From: Spirometra erinaceieuropaei
Lineage: Eukaryota > Platyhelminthes > Cestoda > Diphyllobothriidea > Diphyllobothriidae
Assembly: GCA_902702965.1 (NCBI GenBank)
Contig: CACRXP010000032.1
Location: forward strand, 1,232,359-1,296,358
Length of the DNA: 64,000 nt
Reading direction: 5' to 3'
Positions within the stretch are counted from its first letter, which is position 1; the number at the start of each line of letters is the position of its first letter. The notes below the pieces were generated by a model. That model was not told where the DNA came from, searched no databases, and saw only the letters and a list, made by a program, of their open reading frames with translations. A program made the position numbers and the translations under genes. This document shows positions 23,760 through 34,849 of this stretch, one piece after another.

Positions 23760-24266
23760 TCCAGAAATTTCGTCGGATCACCTTTAGTGTTCCTATTCGC
23801 AAAGCCTTGGTTGCCGTTAAGCCCCATTCACTTATAATCAAAAACCTCGTCTTTGAGGTAGAGCAGTACCTCGAGCAGCACCACCTACTCTCCGATGCCC
23901 ATCACAGCTTTCGAAGTGGTCGGTTCTGTCTCACGAATCTGCCCTTTATGCTGGAACGCAGGACCAAAGCAAGCGATGAAGGCAACCTGGTGCACGCCGT
24001 CTACATAGACTTTAAAAAGGCCTTCGATGGCGTTACTCGTCAACGTATCTTGCACAAACTACGCAACGCTGGAATTCGTGGGCTCGTTCTTGTATGGATC
24101 AAGAACTTTTTGACTGGGCGGTCCCAGAGAGTGCAGGTCGGGCGTTAGCAGTCCTTAGGAGTAACGGTGGTGAGTGCGTCCCACAGGGCTCAGTTTTAGG
24201 CCCCATGTTATTCCTAGTTTTCATAAATGACTGCGTCAAGGTCCTACCCTGTGAAGTCACCTTGTT
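23760..24266 (+). pseudogene. CR1-like reverse transcriptase, 5' half of an interrupted copy
   Basis: The plus strand encodes RT blocks up to the catalytic centre: LSDAHHSFRSGR (finger), VYIDFKKAFDGV (motif A with the first catalytic Asp), and, after a frameshift near 24150, CVPQGSVLGPMLF (motif B) and LPCEVTLF. The next expected residues, YADD, are absent. Minus-strand CR1 sequence begins immediately instead. The missing half resumes at 28501. It is a 5'-truncated, decayed non-LTR element. Confidence 0.8.
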
Positions 24267-24269
24267 CAC

Positions 24270-24815
24270 TTCAGTTCAGTTTATTGAGGGAAATAGGCGT
24301 AAGCCTTTGAGTACCCTATTTGCAACGTCAAAAATGTGTGGTATACAGATAAATGTTATGGGCTGAAATAGTTTAAACAAGCCCATAATGGTAGGACAAA
24401 CAGAAAAAGAGTTACAGTGGTGAGCTCTACTTCTCATCGCTCTTGGTCATTTCGTAGCATAATTATGTCAAGATTCTTTATAAAACTTTGCATAGATGAT
24501 GACATCACAACATCTGAGGAAGGGCATTCCATGGTTTGACCACTCGAACAGAGAAGGAGAACGTCCGCATATCCAGCCTTGCCTGCTGAGTGCGCAGTTT
24601 TAACGGGTGACCTCGGAGGTTTGTCGTGGTAGCAAATTCAAAAAAGTCCACGAAGGCCAGACTGCAAACCAACTTTTTTACAATGCGGAAGGCTTGCAAG
24701 AGATCCCTGCGAAGTTGCCTATAACTGAAAGGAAAGAGGTTTAGATTTGCTAGGCGGGTTACACAAGAAAAGGAGCTTTGACCCCTAACCATCTTCGTGG
24801 CTCTCCTCTGGACTC
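24270..24815 (-). mobile_element. CR1-like element, 5'-truncated copy (3' terminal 545 bp)
   Basis: The minus strand encodes RVQRRATKMVRGQSSF, then SYRQLRRDLLQAFRI, LRGHPLKLRTQQ and VVKPWNALPQ, the C-terminus of a CR1-like polyprotein. It ends in the family 3' sequence (GAGGGAAATAGGCG on the plus strand) and a short TCAG tail at 24270. The 5' end abuts the TCAG tail of the next copy at 24816. It is older than that copy and differs from it noticeably. Confidence 0.75.
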
Positions 24816-27600
24816 TTTCAGTCAGTCAGTCAGTCAGTGTATTTGAGGGAAATAGGCCTACGCCTTTGAACTCCCTATTTGTACATTTAAAAAATCGATA
24901 AACTAGCAGAATGTTAAGAAATTACAGCAGTAAGTGTATGCATGCATTGATTCACATATGTCACTGGTCTTATGGCTAAAAAGTCACATAGTCCGCTTGG
25001 TGCTGTAGCATGTTTGTCAAGCCTACATTTAAATGTCGCCACAGATTGAGACATGACAACCGTCTCGGGCAGATTATTCCACGGTTCCACGACACGGTTG
25101 AAGAAGAAATATTTTCTCACATTCCATCTACCCTGGGGCACACTTAGCTTGAAGGGATGTCCCCGAAGGTTAGTTGTTGTGGCGGTTTTGATCCTCAACA
25201 GCCCACGGTCTCCAGACTTGTATGCCGTATTCTTAATGCGGCCGGACGAATGTTCCCAATGTCTTTGAGAAAGCATCTTCGTCAAAGTCCATAAACACAC
25301 GTCTGATGGCGTACAGTTCGGATATTGCGCTTTTTGCGACCTACGAACAATGGGCGGATGGCTTTAGAGAACTTGTCGTCAGAACGCCGAGGTACTTTTG
25401 GGCTTCGACCTCTTGTGGGGGCGTACCGCCCAGAAAGTAGTCTCTTGTGGTGGCCGATTTCGCTGTGTTACCTAGGCGAAGTATGCTACATTTGGCAACG
25501 TTGAACCGCAGGAGCCAACGGTTTGACCACTCCTCCAACCGATTCAGGTTCATCTGCAGTCTGTCTTCGTCGGCTGGACTCCGAATTATACTCCACTTCT
25601 TCATGTCATCGGCAAACATTGCTACTTTGCAGTCTAAAGCTCCTGCGGCATCGTCAACTTAGATAAGTAACAAAATGGGTCCCAGTACTAAACCCTGGGG
25701 GACACCACTCTCGACCATAGCAGGATCTGATTTTCCCCGACCAATGCACACAACCTGCTGTCGACCCACAAGGAAGTTTTCGATCTATTTAAGGAAGTTG
25801 CCATTGATCCCTATTTTTTAAGTTTATGTTGGAGCCTCTGGTGTGGCACAGTGTCGAACGCTTTCTGGAAGTCGATGAAGGCGATGTGGACCGCGTGCCT
25901 GTCGTCGAGACTTCGGGTCCAGCTCTGGAGAGATTGCAGCAAGTTTGTCGTGCAGGATCTTCCCTTCCGGAACCCATGTTGGCATTTCGATAGTAGGCCG
26001 TGAACTTCCAGGAATTGCATCAGTTCACTCTTTATGATCCTTTCCATCACTTTGCAGAGAATGCATTTCAAGCTTATGAGCCTGTAATTTGTCGTCGCTG
26101 CCCTGTTACCTCCTTTGTGTAGCGGAGTAATATGCGCCAGCTTCCAATCGTCAGGAAGTGTTCCAGTGTCAAACGACGTTTGAAAGGGCATCGACAAATG
26201 CACAGAAAGCTCACTGGCGAGTTCCTTCAGGAGCTTGAGTGGAATCTCGTCTGGTCCTGGCGACTTCGATTCGTTCAATGCCTTCTGAGAAGAGTATATC
26301 ACTGACGCTTGGGGCCGGCAGTTCTTCTGTGGAGGGGGGAAGGAACCTTGTCCCGTTTGTGTAGACTGATGGAAAAACTTTGAAAAATACGCAGCTTTAT
26401 CCCTACGATCAGCAATCTCAACGTCATCAGTAGTCCTTATTAAGGGGGTTTGATGACTATTCCTTGTACTTCGTCGGAGGTAACGGCAGAGTAATTTCGG
26501 GTTCTGCGTTGTCTTTTGTAGCAAGTTCTTCTCGAATTCCCGCCGCGTCTTCATGATCAGGTTCGTCAGTTTGTTCCTCTGTGTTTTGTAGGTGTTGATA
26601 TATTCAATTTGCCCAGTGACGCAGTATTTTCTCCATAATTTGTGCTTCCTGTTGATTTCTTTCTTGAGGTTGCTATTTAGCCACCCAGGGCGTTTATTCA
26701 GTCTTACATTAGTCAGTTGACAGTGGTTGTCGATGAGCTGCAGAAGGACATTCTTGAACAGCTCCCAGTCATTGTTGGCATTTCCCGTAAACAATGAGCC
26801 CCAGTCAAGACCGGATAAGTCTGCCCTCATCTGATTGAAGTCGCCTCTCCAAACATTCCGTCTTTTTTGGTCTGGATAATGTGAAATGGAGAATAACGAA
26901 TAATCCCACATAAGCACTACGTGATCACTTCGACCAAGGGGCGGCATGAAGGTGATCTCGTCCATGCTGTCTGGTGTTTTCGTAAAGACCAGATCAAGGC
27001 AGTTTGCCCTTTGTGCTTCACGTGTTCTCGTTGGGAACATTACATGTTGTGTGAGGGACGCCTTTAATGTTTTGTTCAGCAGACGGTAATCGAATGCCGA
27101 TTTCGGACCTGACGCTTGGAGGGTATTCCAGTTTATTCCTGGTGCTTTGAAGTCGCCTATGACCATGATGTTAGGTCGACTGGAAAATTTCTCCAACTGC
27201 TCCAATAGTTGAGTGTCGGCGATTTGGTCTGTCCTGGGTGGTCGATAGACAGTGAGGACATCGACACGCGGGGAACCGGCAGCCTTGGTGGTCAACCAAA
27301 TAGCTCCCATGCCGCACGCAAACTTGGTGGTGTTTTCCGACACTGCCAGGCCTTCATTAACATACACAACTATACTACCGCCCTGACGATATTCCCTGTC
27401 CCTCCGATAAATTATGTATCCAGGCAAGGCTACTTCGCTATCGCCAGTAGTTCCGGACAGCCAGGTCTCATTTACTGCTAAACATCTGGATACAGATCGG
27501 CAAGGCAAAGTTTTAGCTCGTGATCTGTATACTCGATAAGTTCCACCCTCGTTTTTATATGTTTGTTCTTTCGTTGATCATTGTTACATTTTGTCTTGCA
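24816..27600 (-). mobile_element. CR1-like retrotransposon, longest copy (endonuclease plus RT)
   Basis: A 2.8-kb minus-strand copy. The 3' end (left) is a (TCAG)n tail at 24820-24838 followed by the family hairpin. The coding part is one long frame (27508-25811, 565 residues) with an apurinic-type endonuclease (NETWLSG, GDFKAPGINW, LDLVFTKT, GRSDHV) and the RT fingers and motif A (FIDFQKAFDTVP). After a frameshift and two in-frame stops come GVPQGLVLGP (25720 region) and FADDMKKWS (motif C). The C-terminus is at 25619-24914, with an internal deletion of about 80 codons between LLRIKTA and TTTNLRGHP. The 5' end is near 27590, before an AT-rich stretch. It cannot be active but is the youngest in this nest. 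Confidence 0.85.
25811..27508 (-). pseudogene. CR1-like endonuclease-reverse transcriptase ORF (broken)
   Basis: 565 codons without a stop. Residues 10-230 form the endonuclease/exonuclease/phosphatase fold, with the catalytic Glu in NETW, the Asp/Asn in GDFKAPG (normally GDFN) and the GRSDH terminal motif. Residues 230-400 are a basic linker (RPGWLNSNLKKEINRKHKLW). Residues 410-565 are the RT fingers and palm A. The frame is lost in a run of A residues after LQHKLKK, and the remaining RT lies in other frames at lower coordinates. A single-base loss just upstream of NETW separates the first endonuclease strand (LIEYTDHELKLCLADLY). Confidence 0.85.
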
Positions 27601-27939
27601 CTTTTTATCTTTTTCCGGGTTAACCTTTTACTCAGATGTATGAGCATATTTTCTGAACGTCATCTATTTTGCTGGTTCCTGTGTTCATTTCGTTATTCGT
27701 TTTCTACTGGCGTTTACACATGTTTATATACTCTGTTAAAATAAATTTTATTTTCGGAACCTGCCTGCACCTTTTCCATCGCCTGACGTCCAACTCTGAT
27801 GTACTTGAGTCTGCCTGTGAAGAATTTTGAATGTTCCATGTTCAGAACCTCAAGTTAATCCTCGGGTTGTAAAGAAGAGGAGGCTGTCCCCATCCAATAT
27901 CGCTTAGCCCCCTACTGATCCATTTGGAACGGATGCTAC

Positions 27940-28497
27940 TACTATGTGGAATGCTAACAAGAGATCTCCACGAAGTTGTCCATAAATCAAAGTGAAGGCG
28001 TTCAGATTTACTAGGCGTGTGGCACAAGAAAAGGAACTTTGACCCCTAACCATCTTCCCGGCTTTCCTCTGAACTCTTTCGACACAATTTTGATCCTCAA
28101 CCGCCCACGGTCTCCAGCCTTGTATGCCGTACTTTAAATGCGGCCGGACGAATGTTCCGAATGTCTTTGAGAAAGCATCTTCGTCAAAGTCCATAAACGC
28201 CCGCCTGATGGCGTACAGTACGGACATTGCGCTTTTGCCACCCTCGAAAAATGGGCGGATCGTCTTAGGGAACTCGTCGTCAGCATAGCGAGGTCCTTTT
28301 GGGCTTCGACCTCTAGTAGGGCTGCACCACCCAGAAAGTAGTCTCTTGTTCTGGTGGATCTCGCTGTGTTGCCTAGGCGAAGTATGCTAACTTTGTCAAC
28401 GTTGAACTGCAGGAGCCAACGGTTTGACCACTCCTCCAACCGATTCAGGCTCACCTGCAGTCTGCCTTCGTTGGCATAACCCCGAATTACACTGACC
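27940..28497 (-). mobile_element. CR1-like element, fragment lacking both ends
   Basis: The minus strand reads LQVSLNRLEEWSNRWLLQFN, EVEAQKDLAMLTTSS, then YAIRRAFMDFDEDAFSKTFG, VRPHLKYGIQGW and KMVRGQSSFSCATRLVNL, in two frames. It is 5'-truncated just after the FADD position and loses similarity after FHIV near 27950. Its sequence overlaps the copy at 24270-24815 but differs from it, so the two are separate insertions. Its right end meets the YADD of the plus-strand element. Confidence 0.75.
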
Positions 28498-28499
28498 AA

Positions 28500-29310
28500 T
28501 TACGCCGACGACATAAAATAGTGGAAAGTTGTTCACAATGCGGCAGACAGAAATCACCTGCAAACAAATTTGGACAGGTTCGATGATTTGTCAAAGCGCT
28601 GACTAATGCCCTTCAATGTAAGTAAATGCAACTTTCTTCAACTCAGCAGCTGTGAAGTCCCCAAGCCCAGGACTTATTTTTCACGGTAACCACTGCAACA
28701 AATTGACAGTCAGAATGACCTGGGTGAGTGGATAGTTTTTTCACTCAAACCAACACTGAACTGCGCGAGGGCGGCTAAGTCGGCCATGGCTACATTGCAA
28801 ATCATTAGGGAAGCCGTTACTGAATTAAAAAAGAACCCTTCGGCATCTTCGCGCGGCTGCATCTAGAATACGCCATACAGGCATGGAGACCTTGGACTAT
28901 CAAGGACAGTAACTTCTTAGAGAAGGTCTAGAGGCGGCCAACAAAAATGACAAAAGGTCTGGGGCCACGCCCTATGAAGCCGGACTGTCAACACCAGTTT
29001 CCCTTTCTCACAGGCAAATACGTAGTGATCTTATACTAACTTTCCACATTATGGATCGCCTGGAGTATTGCCTAGTTCCCAGTAATTGTTCACTTAATCT
29101 AACACGCCCACTTTGAGCAGTCATGCCCTAAAACTACGCGCAGACAAAGCAATGATCAATAGACGAAGGTTCTTTACAGAAACAGAGTGCTTGTAGTTTG
29201 GAACACCCCTCCTACTGATGCTGTACTCTCCTCCTGTGTGAATTCGTTTAAGTGTAGACTCGACGCGTATCAGGCTTCCTACTTGCTAGCCACACACGCA
29301 CTCACGTGAC
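28500..29310 (+). pseudogene. CR1-like reverse transcriptase, 3' half of the interrupted copy
   Basis: The frame starts with YADDIK at 28501, the catalytic motif C missing from the copy that stops at 24266. It continues with the C-terminal thumb region in several frames: LQTNLDRFDD, FNVSKCNFLQL, LEYAIQAWRPW, then SFKCRLDAYQ near the end. Many stops and frameshifts are present. It is the same element as the RT at 23760-24266, now separated by about 4.2 kb of nested insertions. Confidence 0.75.
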
Positions 29311-29879
29311 CTGTCACCCAACTTGCATATTTCCATGCTACTTGCAATGAATAAGTGGTCTTTCGTGTTTACCTTTTTTAGACTAACAGACAGCTGCCTG
29401 CTTTTCACGTGCAATTATGTACACAATGTCTCTCTCAACTTTCCATTTATCAGTGCTTATTTCAGACGATTTGTGACTAATAGAGACTGGCGAGCCAGTA
29501 CGTGGAGCACCAACATAGGCCAGTAGCCATCGCCTCAACTATCCCCATTGACCTCGCACATTCAGGCACTGCACGGGTCCCTCCGGCCCCATGCACGTCC
29601 ACTAGAACCTACAGCAGATCACCGCCGGCCATATCACACTATCACACATCTTCTCACGAGCACCACTTACATCACCCATCATCATACAACTCATGCACAA
29701 AACCGGAACCCCTCACGTAAGTGGGGAGTGTGCTCCTCGGCCCCTTCTCCATGTGACTACTCTGCTACATGTGTGATCCGAGTCTGAGACTATCACAATG
29801 CGTCAAGCGCCGTAGCTTGAAAGACTGCCGACTAGCACATCAACTCAGTCCGCGCATTCTGTTCAGTTGGGTGTGTCTG

Positions 29880-30240
29880 CATGGAGTGACGCACTGGTGA
29901 GTTGACAGTCAGGCTATAATGGCTCCTTCTTAATATGGTCGCTATGGTACTCCCAGTCCGTGGGATTCGACCCCGGTGTGGCGGCACGCCTAGCGGCGGC
30001 ACAATCCGCGCCAGCTACCTCCGCCTTCTCCTGTTCCCGGTCTTCCGAACTATGTCTGTTGCCACAGAGATGACAATAAAATGGATCCGAGGCAGTCTGA
30101 CTCGATGTCCTACGAGGCGAACCGAGCACTCCCGTCCTTTAGCGCATCATTCGCGAGAGTTCCCACTGACCCCGGTGGCTAAGGGCCCGGGGCCTACAAA
30201 CGCAATGAACCCGCAGTGGCCGGATGGAAGTCTCTAGAAC
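29880..30240 (+). repeat. Dispersed repeat family, 5' part
   Basis: GTACTCCCAGTCCGTGGGAT, TTCGACCCCGGTGTGGCGGC and later CCTACGAGGCGAACCGAGCA are family blocks. GGGATTCGACCCC resembles a Pol III box B, but I see no convincing box A. Confidence 0.55.
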
Positions 30241-30374
30241 TCTGGTATTGCAATTAAGGCTGTGCAGTCTCTGCTTGATTGCATGAATTATTCCACAATG
30301 CAGAGAGAGGAAAATGCTGGCAATATTGAGATTCTGAAAAACTAGGGTATGCGCAGAACCAATTCAGTGCTAAT

Positions 30375-31085
30375 CAATAGTCGGGAAAATGCGATTCCCG
30401 GGTGGCATATCAAAAGAAGAGGAGGCGTTCACCGGGGGAGGTGTATTTGAGGTCTGACGTTTCGGGTAGTCGTTTCTTCTACCCATCTTCCGAGACTGAG
30501 CAGTCGTGCACACAGCTTTCCTTTTATGGCGCACTTTGTTTGACGCCTGGCCCACCAATACCGCCTGCGTGGCTGCATCCGACCCGCATGTCACCGTGAC
30601 CTGAATCCCGCCCATCTTCGTCGGCCGCGGTGATAATTGGCGGCCCCGATTGCCCCGCGCCGTGACTGCCCCCGTCAAGTATGTCCGTAAAACCAGATAG
30701 TGAGGGGGTAAAGTGATGTGGCTGTTGACAGAACAGTCGGTAGACATCCAGGCTTCTTGCACCTGCCTTGCCGTGTGATCATCACCTCGGCCCACAATTT
30801 CAACGGCGTCAAAGTTGAAGACGTGTTCCATTTGGGCGGCATGGGTTGCTACCTCCGACTTTGGATCCAACCTTCGCACGGCCAACTTATGCTCGTGCAT
30901 GCGCATTTGCAGCCGTCAGCCGGTTTCCCCTACGTAGTTACATATTCCGCAGCTGCACTGAAGTCGGTAGACAACAGCCGACATCGCCTGTTTAGGGATC
31001 GGGTCCTTTGGCCGCATCACTTGCCGTCGGATTGTTGAGTCGGGCATGTGGGCAACGCCTATTTCGAGCGGCGTGAGGGATCTAT
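30375..31085 (-). mobile_element. PLE fragment: GIY-YIG and 3' end, minus arm
   Basis: The minus strand encodes LTPLEIGVAHMPDSTIRRQ, VVYRLQCSCGICNYVGETG, then HEHKLAVRRLDPKSEVATHA, FNFDAVEIVGRGDD, VNSHITLPPHYLVLRTYLT, with a frameshift near 30920. It ends in the 3' repeat with a hammerhead-like motif and GCGATTCCC at the terminus. It meets a plus-oriented PLE arm head to head near 31085. Confidence 0.8.
30451..30497 (-). ncRNA. Hammerhead-like motif (core mutated)
   Basis: The minus strand reads GTCT, CGGAAGA, stem II GGGTAG / CTACCC with a 9-nt loop, then GAAA CGTC AGAC. GTCT and AGAC form a perfect 4-bp helix I. The core has G in place of U4 (CGGAAGA; consensus CUGANGA). Confidence 0.55.
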
Positions 31086-31585
31086 CCACGGCCAGCCACG
31101 AGCATAAGTTGGCCTTGCGAAGGTTGGACCCAAAGTCGGAGGTAGCAACCCATGCCGCGCAAATGGGACACATCTTCAACTTTGACGACGTTGAGATTGT
31201 GGGCCGGGGCAGCAATCACACAGCAAGGCAAGTGCAAAAAGCCTGGATGTCCACCGACTGCTTTGTCAACTGCCACATCAATTTGCCTCGCCGATATTTG
31301 ACTTTACGAACCTTTTTAACGAGGGACAGTTACGGCGTGGGACAATCGGGGCCGTCAACCATCTCCGCGGCCGACGGGGGCGATTAAAGTCACGGTGACA
31401 TGCGGGTTCGATGCGGCCACACAGGCGGCATTGGCTGGTCACGCATTGAACAAAGTGCACCATATAAGGGGAGCTGTGCGCAGGACTTTCCAGTCTCTGA
31501 AAATGGGTAGACGAATCAACTACTTGAAACGTCGGACCTCCAATAAACACCTCCCGGTGAACGCCTCTTCTTCTTTTGATCAACT
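31086..31585 (+). mobile_element. PLE fragment: GIY-YIG C-terminal part and 3' end, plus arm
   Basis: The plus strand starts inside the nuclease domain at HEHKLALRRLDPKSEVATHA and continues FNFDDVEIVGRGSNHTARQ and LPRRYLTLRTFLT, then the 3' repeat with a hammerhead-like motif. It is the inverted, shorter partner of the minus arm at 30375-31085; the two share most of their length. Confidence 0.8.
31492..31538 (+). ncRNA. Hammerhead-like motif (core mutated)
   Basis: GTCT, CTGAAAA (consensus CUGANGA, so G8 is changed to A), stem II GGGTAG / CTACTT with a 9-nt loop, then GAAA CGTC and GGACC. It lies in the plus-oriented PLE 3' repeat. Confidence 0.5.
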
Positions 31586-32429
31586 TGCATTCATTCGAGA
31601 CACCAACAAGCATCACACTCATCTGGGACTTAACGAACTGTCACGGAAATGGCTGTTGGTTCTATTTATCCAAAGCAACGCACCGTTAAGGTGCAGGTAT
31701 ACGTTCCTGCTGATTAGAACGGTGGCCAAAATGAATTTTGGGTTGTCCATATCCTTCTGCAGCTTAGCACTTACTGGCCTATCTACATCCCTCTGGAGGT
31801 AGGACCTTTAATATTAGTCGGTGTACGACCCAATTGTTGTCCTCTTAACCTCCCATCCATCTCGCGACTGTCCGTCTACTACTAGATAACGCCATCCCGA
31901 TTCGGTCCTGGTTCTCCGACTCCAGCGACACGGCCCTGCTCTGTCTCCTGCCGGTGCTGGATCCCCTTCGTTTCGTCACGGACGTGCGCTCCATCCTCAG
32001 TCGGAATCTGCACCGTGATCCAATGGCAATAGGCTAGTGTACGCGTATCTCGTTTTTGTAACCGCTGTTCCCTCTTCCTGCCCTCCCCCTCCTTGCAAAG
32101 TATCATTTTTGAGGCCCTTTCCCTGCCTAAGTGACGAGTGTAAACAAACCTCTCTTCCAGCCGGTTCCCCCTCCCTCCTAACGAGTGTCTTATGCTCCTG
32201 GATGCATTTTGAGTACCTGCTTCCCCTCCCCCCTTTCCTCCAGTTTTCCAATCATCACATACGTGCTGAGCGTACCTACCTTCCCCCGCCCATCTACCTG
32301 ACGCAATGGCCTGACGCACATGTTTTTTGTGTGTGTCGGTGCGTAGTCTGTATTCATTTGGAAGTACCGATTTACTGTCCCCCGTCTCCCGTTTGCTTCT
32401 TGGTGATTGCAAGTTTCCCAATTACATCC
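31586..32429. other. Stretch between two PLE loci, no recognised content
   Basis: A 179-codon minus-strand frame (32421-31882) spans a purine-rich region. Its composition (Glu, Arg, Gly) follows from base bias and it matches nothing known to me. Confidence 0.45.
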
Positions 32430-32895
32430 CAATTGGCTACGGCTTCGGAGACCCCTTTCATGTATGGAATACTCCGCCACGATTTTGGCTGACTAGGTTC
32501 TTCATTCCGCTTCCTTGGTTGCTTTCGACTCCGTTCAACGAATGTTCGCGGCTAGCCGTTGGCTCTGAAGAGTTCTTGGAGGAGCTGCATCTTGTCCACT
32601 TTGACGACTGGAATGCTGCAATGAGTTTCCACCCGTCGGTATAGCGTGCGTGCACAACTTCGTTTGTGTTGCAGTAGGTGGTTTCTGTTGTTACTGAGCA
32701 TTTGCAGCGTGTTCGTCGGTTTTCTGTAGACTGACGTCGCCAGTTTACCGTCTGGTTGGCGGCAGATGAGAACATCCAAAAATGAAAGTTTGCACTCCAC
32801 TTCTTCTGCCATCGTGAACTGTAGGTCGGGGATGATTGAGTTCAATAGTTCTTCGTAGTAGCTAATTTTATCCTGATCGATGATTACGAAAACGC
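32430..32895 (-). mobile_element. PLE fragment: RT C-terminal part, minus body
   Basis: The minus strand encodes IIPDLQFTMAEEVECKLSFL (the FLDV block), DGKLATSVYRKPTN, HKRSCARTLYRRVETHCS, then in other frames KSWRSIPYMKGVSEAVA, which is the linker before the GIY-YIG domain. It is 5'-truncated at 32895, where a plus-oriented PLE 3' repeat is attached, and similarity is lost below about 32430. Confidence 0.75.
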
Positions 32896-33000
32896 TGTGT
32901 GCACGACTGCTCAGTCTCTGAAGATGGGTAGAATAAACGACTGCCTGAATCGTCGGACCTCAAATTCACCTCTCCCGGTGAACGCCTCCTCTTCTTTTAA
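32896..33000 (+). mobile_element. PLE 3' repeat, inverted, attached to the 32.4-32.9 kb body
   Basis: The sequence from TGTGCACGACTGCTCAGTC to the end of GTGAACGCCTCCTCTTC matches the 3' ends of the PLE arms at 30.4 and 31.5 kb. It points away from the truncated body, head to head, as in the intact element at 43-45 kb. Confidence 0.75.
32912..32959 (+). ncRNA. Hammerhead-like motif (GAAA altered)
   Basis: GTCT, CTGAAGA (fits CUGANGA), stem II GGGTAG / CTGCCT with a 9-nt loop, then GAAT CGTC GGACC. The conserved GAAA is changed to GAAT. Confidence 0.5.
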
Positions 33001-33124
33001 TTCAGTGCTGTTAAGAAGGGCCCTATCTGACTGTGCCTGTGCCTGCGATGGATAGAATTCCTCCCAAATCATATAAAACCAATTAGCGTGGCATTCTGCT
33101 CCTACGGGGCGTGCACTTGGGTCT

Positions 33125-34165
33125 GTGCCAGTCAAATTTCGTTAATTTTTGCTCACGACGTTAAGCTCTGGCGAGTCATTAAGAGTCCTTGCGACCAGAG
33201 AACCCTTCAAAACGATCTGCATCGACTGCAAGCGTGGTCGGAAAATTGGCATCTGGATTTCAATGTGCAAAAGTGTACCGTCCTTCATCTGCGTCCAGCC
33301 AACTGTCATTCAAATGAGAGCCTGAGGACATATCACCTGAAAGATATTAGACTTCCCGCAGAATCTTCACAGAAGGATCTCGGTATTTAGATACAGAGCG
33401 ATGTGAACCCAGCACTGCAGTGCAACAGGGCTGCACAAAACGCCATGGGAGTGCTCCATGCAATCAAAAGGACGTTCGTAAACTTTGACCAAGACATTTT
33501 TGGGAGAGTTTACGGTACCTTTGTTCGGCCTCACTTAAAATATGGCCTACAAGCATGGTGGCCATGGCTAGTAAAGGACCAAGCATGCCTCGAACGGGTA
33601 CAAATTCACGCAACAAAGCTGGTAAACGGTCTAAAACGCCAATCCTACACAGACAGACTGAATTGCCTTAATTTATTTCCTCTGAGTTACAGGCAGCAAA
33701 GCGGTGATCTCATCCTCGTCTACAAGATAATACATAACCTTGAGCATGGACTTAGATTTGAGGAGATGTTTCAGTGGCACTTTTCACCCAATCTTCGTGG
33801 TCACTCGATGAAGTTACGGACAACAATGTCCAGGCTGAATCTTCGTTCTGAATTTTTCACGCAGAGGGTAGTGGAGAAATGGAACGATCTCTCTCAGTCA
33901 GTCGTGGGGGCGAATTCTCTGCAACTTTTCAAAAAACGCTTAGATGATTATTTGTGTCCCCTGTTTTCCCTCGACAGTCTGAATCTGAACTAATACCCCA
34001 CAAACCCTCAAACGTCTTCTCTGCGACAATGCTACGCAAATGAATTAAGTACTATTTTAATAGCGATATTTTTATTTGTCGTGTACAGTTATTTCTAACG
34101 AGTTGACATGTAATCAATAGGGTTTTCAAAGGCTTTGCCTATTATCCATACCAAATAAAATGAAT
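33125..34165 (+). mobile_element. CR1-like element, 5'-truncated, second subfamily
   Basis: The plus strand begins at motif C (LIFAHDVKLW, catalytic FADD altered to FAHD) and runs LQNDLHRLQAWSENWHLDF, then after one in-frame TAG at 33388-33390 a clean 196-codon frame (33403-33993). The frame contains YGTFVRPHLKYGLQAWWPW, LNLFPLSYRQQSGDL, NLRGHSMKLRTTMSR and VVEKWNDLSQSVV. The 3' untranslated region has the family hairpin (AATAGG...GGCTTTGCCTATT at 34118-34142). It ends in an AATAAAATGAATAAAAT tail instead of TCAG. Confidence 0.8.
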
Positions 34166-34234
34166 AAAATAAGTATTGTGATCAACCAGGAAAACCCCCA
34201 TAATTTTATTTGGAGCCAAGGGTTACACAATATT

Positions 34235-34350
34235 TGTTATAATGCACAAACGATTATACAATGCGGAGAGAGCAAAATACTGGCAGCTTTGGAATCCCGT
34301 AAAACCCGGGTATACCCGAGGCCAATTCAGTGCACCAACAATCAACGTAA
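34235..34350 (+). repeat. Repeat shared with 30270-30375
   Basis: ACAATGCGGAGAGAGCAAAA with TACTGGCAGC and GGCCAATTCAGTGC matches ACAATGCAGAGAGAGGAAAA, TGCTGGCAAT and ACCAATTCAGTGC just left of the PLE at 30375. The family is not otherwise recognised. Confidence 0.5.
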
Positions 34351-34849
34351 AGAGGGCTGGTATGTAGCCTGCTCTTACACAGTAGATATCCCAGTGGGAA
34401 CTAGTCAAATCGTATTATCGTACTCGATACGTGTGTGATTGTGCAGCATAAAAAATTTAAAGGAGAATGATATTGCAGCGTATCCTGCCCGGGCCGTCAT
34501 GACATCATGCCACAAACACGTGACAAGCAAACGATCAAGTTCATGACCCCTTTTCACACCTTCTTTGTGCTGATTGTCCACCCATCAGCCTATGACAGTC
34601 CCCTTGCAATATACCCGGCCGTTTCCCTAAGCCTCCTCACTTGTGCTGTCTATCATACTCAGTGCACGTCCTATTTCCAATTACCCTTCTGTTTTACATA
34701 CATAACAGATATGATCAAAGGGCAGGAAGACACCCGAAGCGGGGATCGAACAGGCGGAAAATTAACAGTAGATGCTTCATGGGCACAGACGCAATTATCT
34801 ATGGTGGTCGTTTCGTGTGTGCCGTAGCCGTAGTTTATCAATGATATGA

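Noticed and set aside
24816..28500. The minus-strand CR1 pieces at 24270-24815 and 27940-28497 as halves of one element split by the longest copy
   Set aside because: They overlap over the RVQR...MVRGQSSF segment and differ at about one base in five there, so they are two separate copies.
31882..32421. 179-codon minus-strand frame
   Set aside because: It lies over a purine-rich stretch, has biased composition only, and has no motif or splice context.
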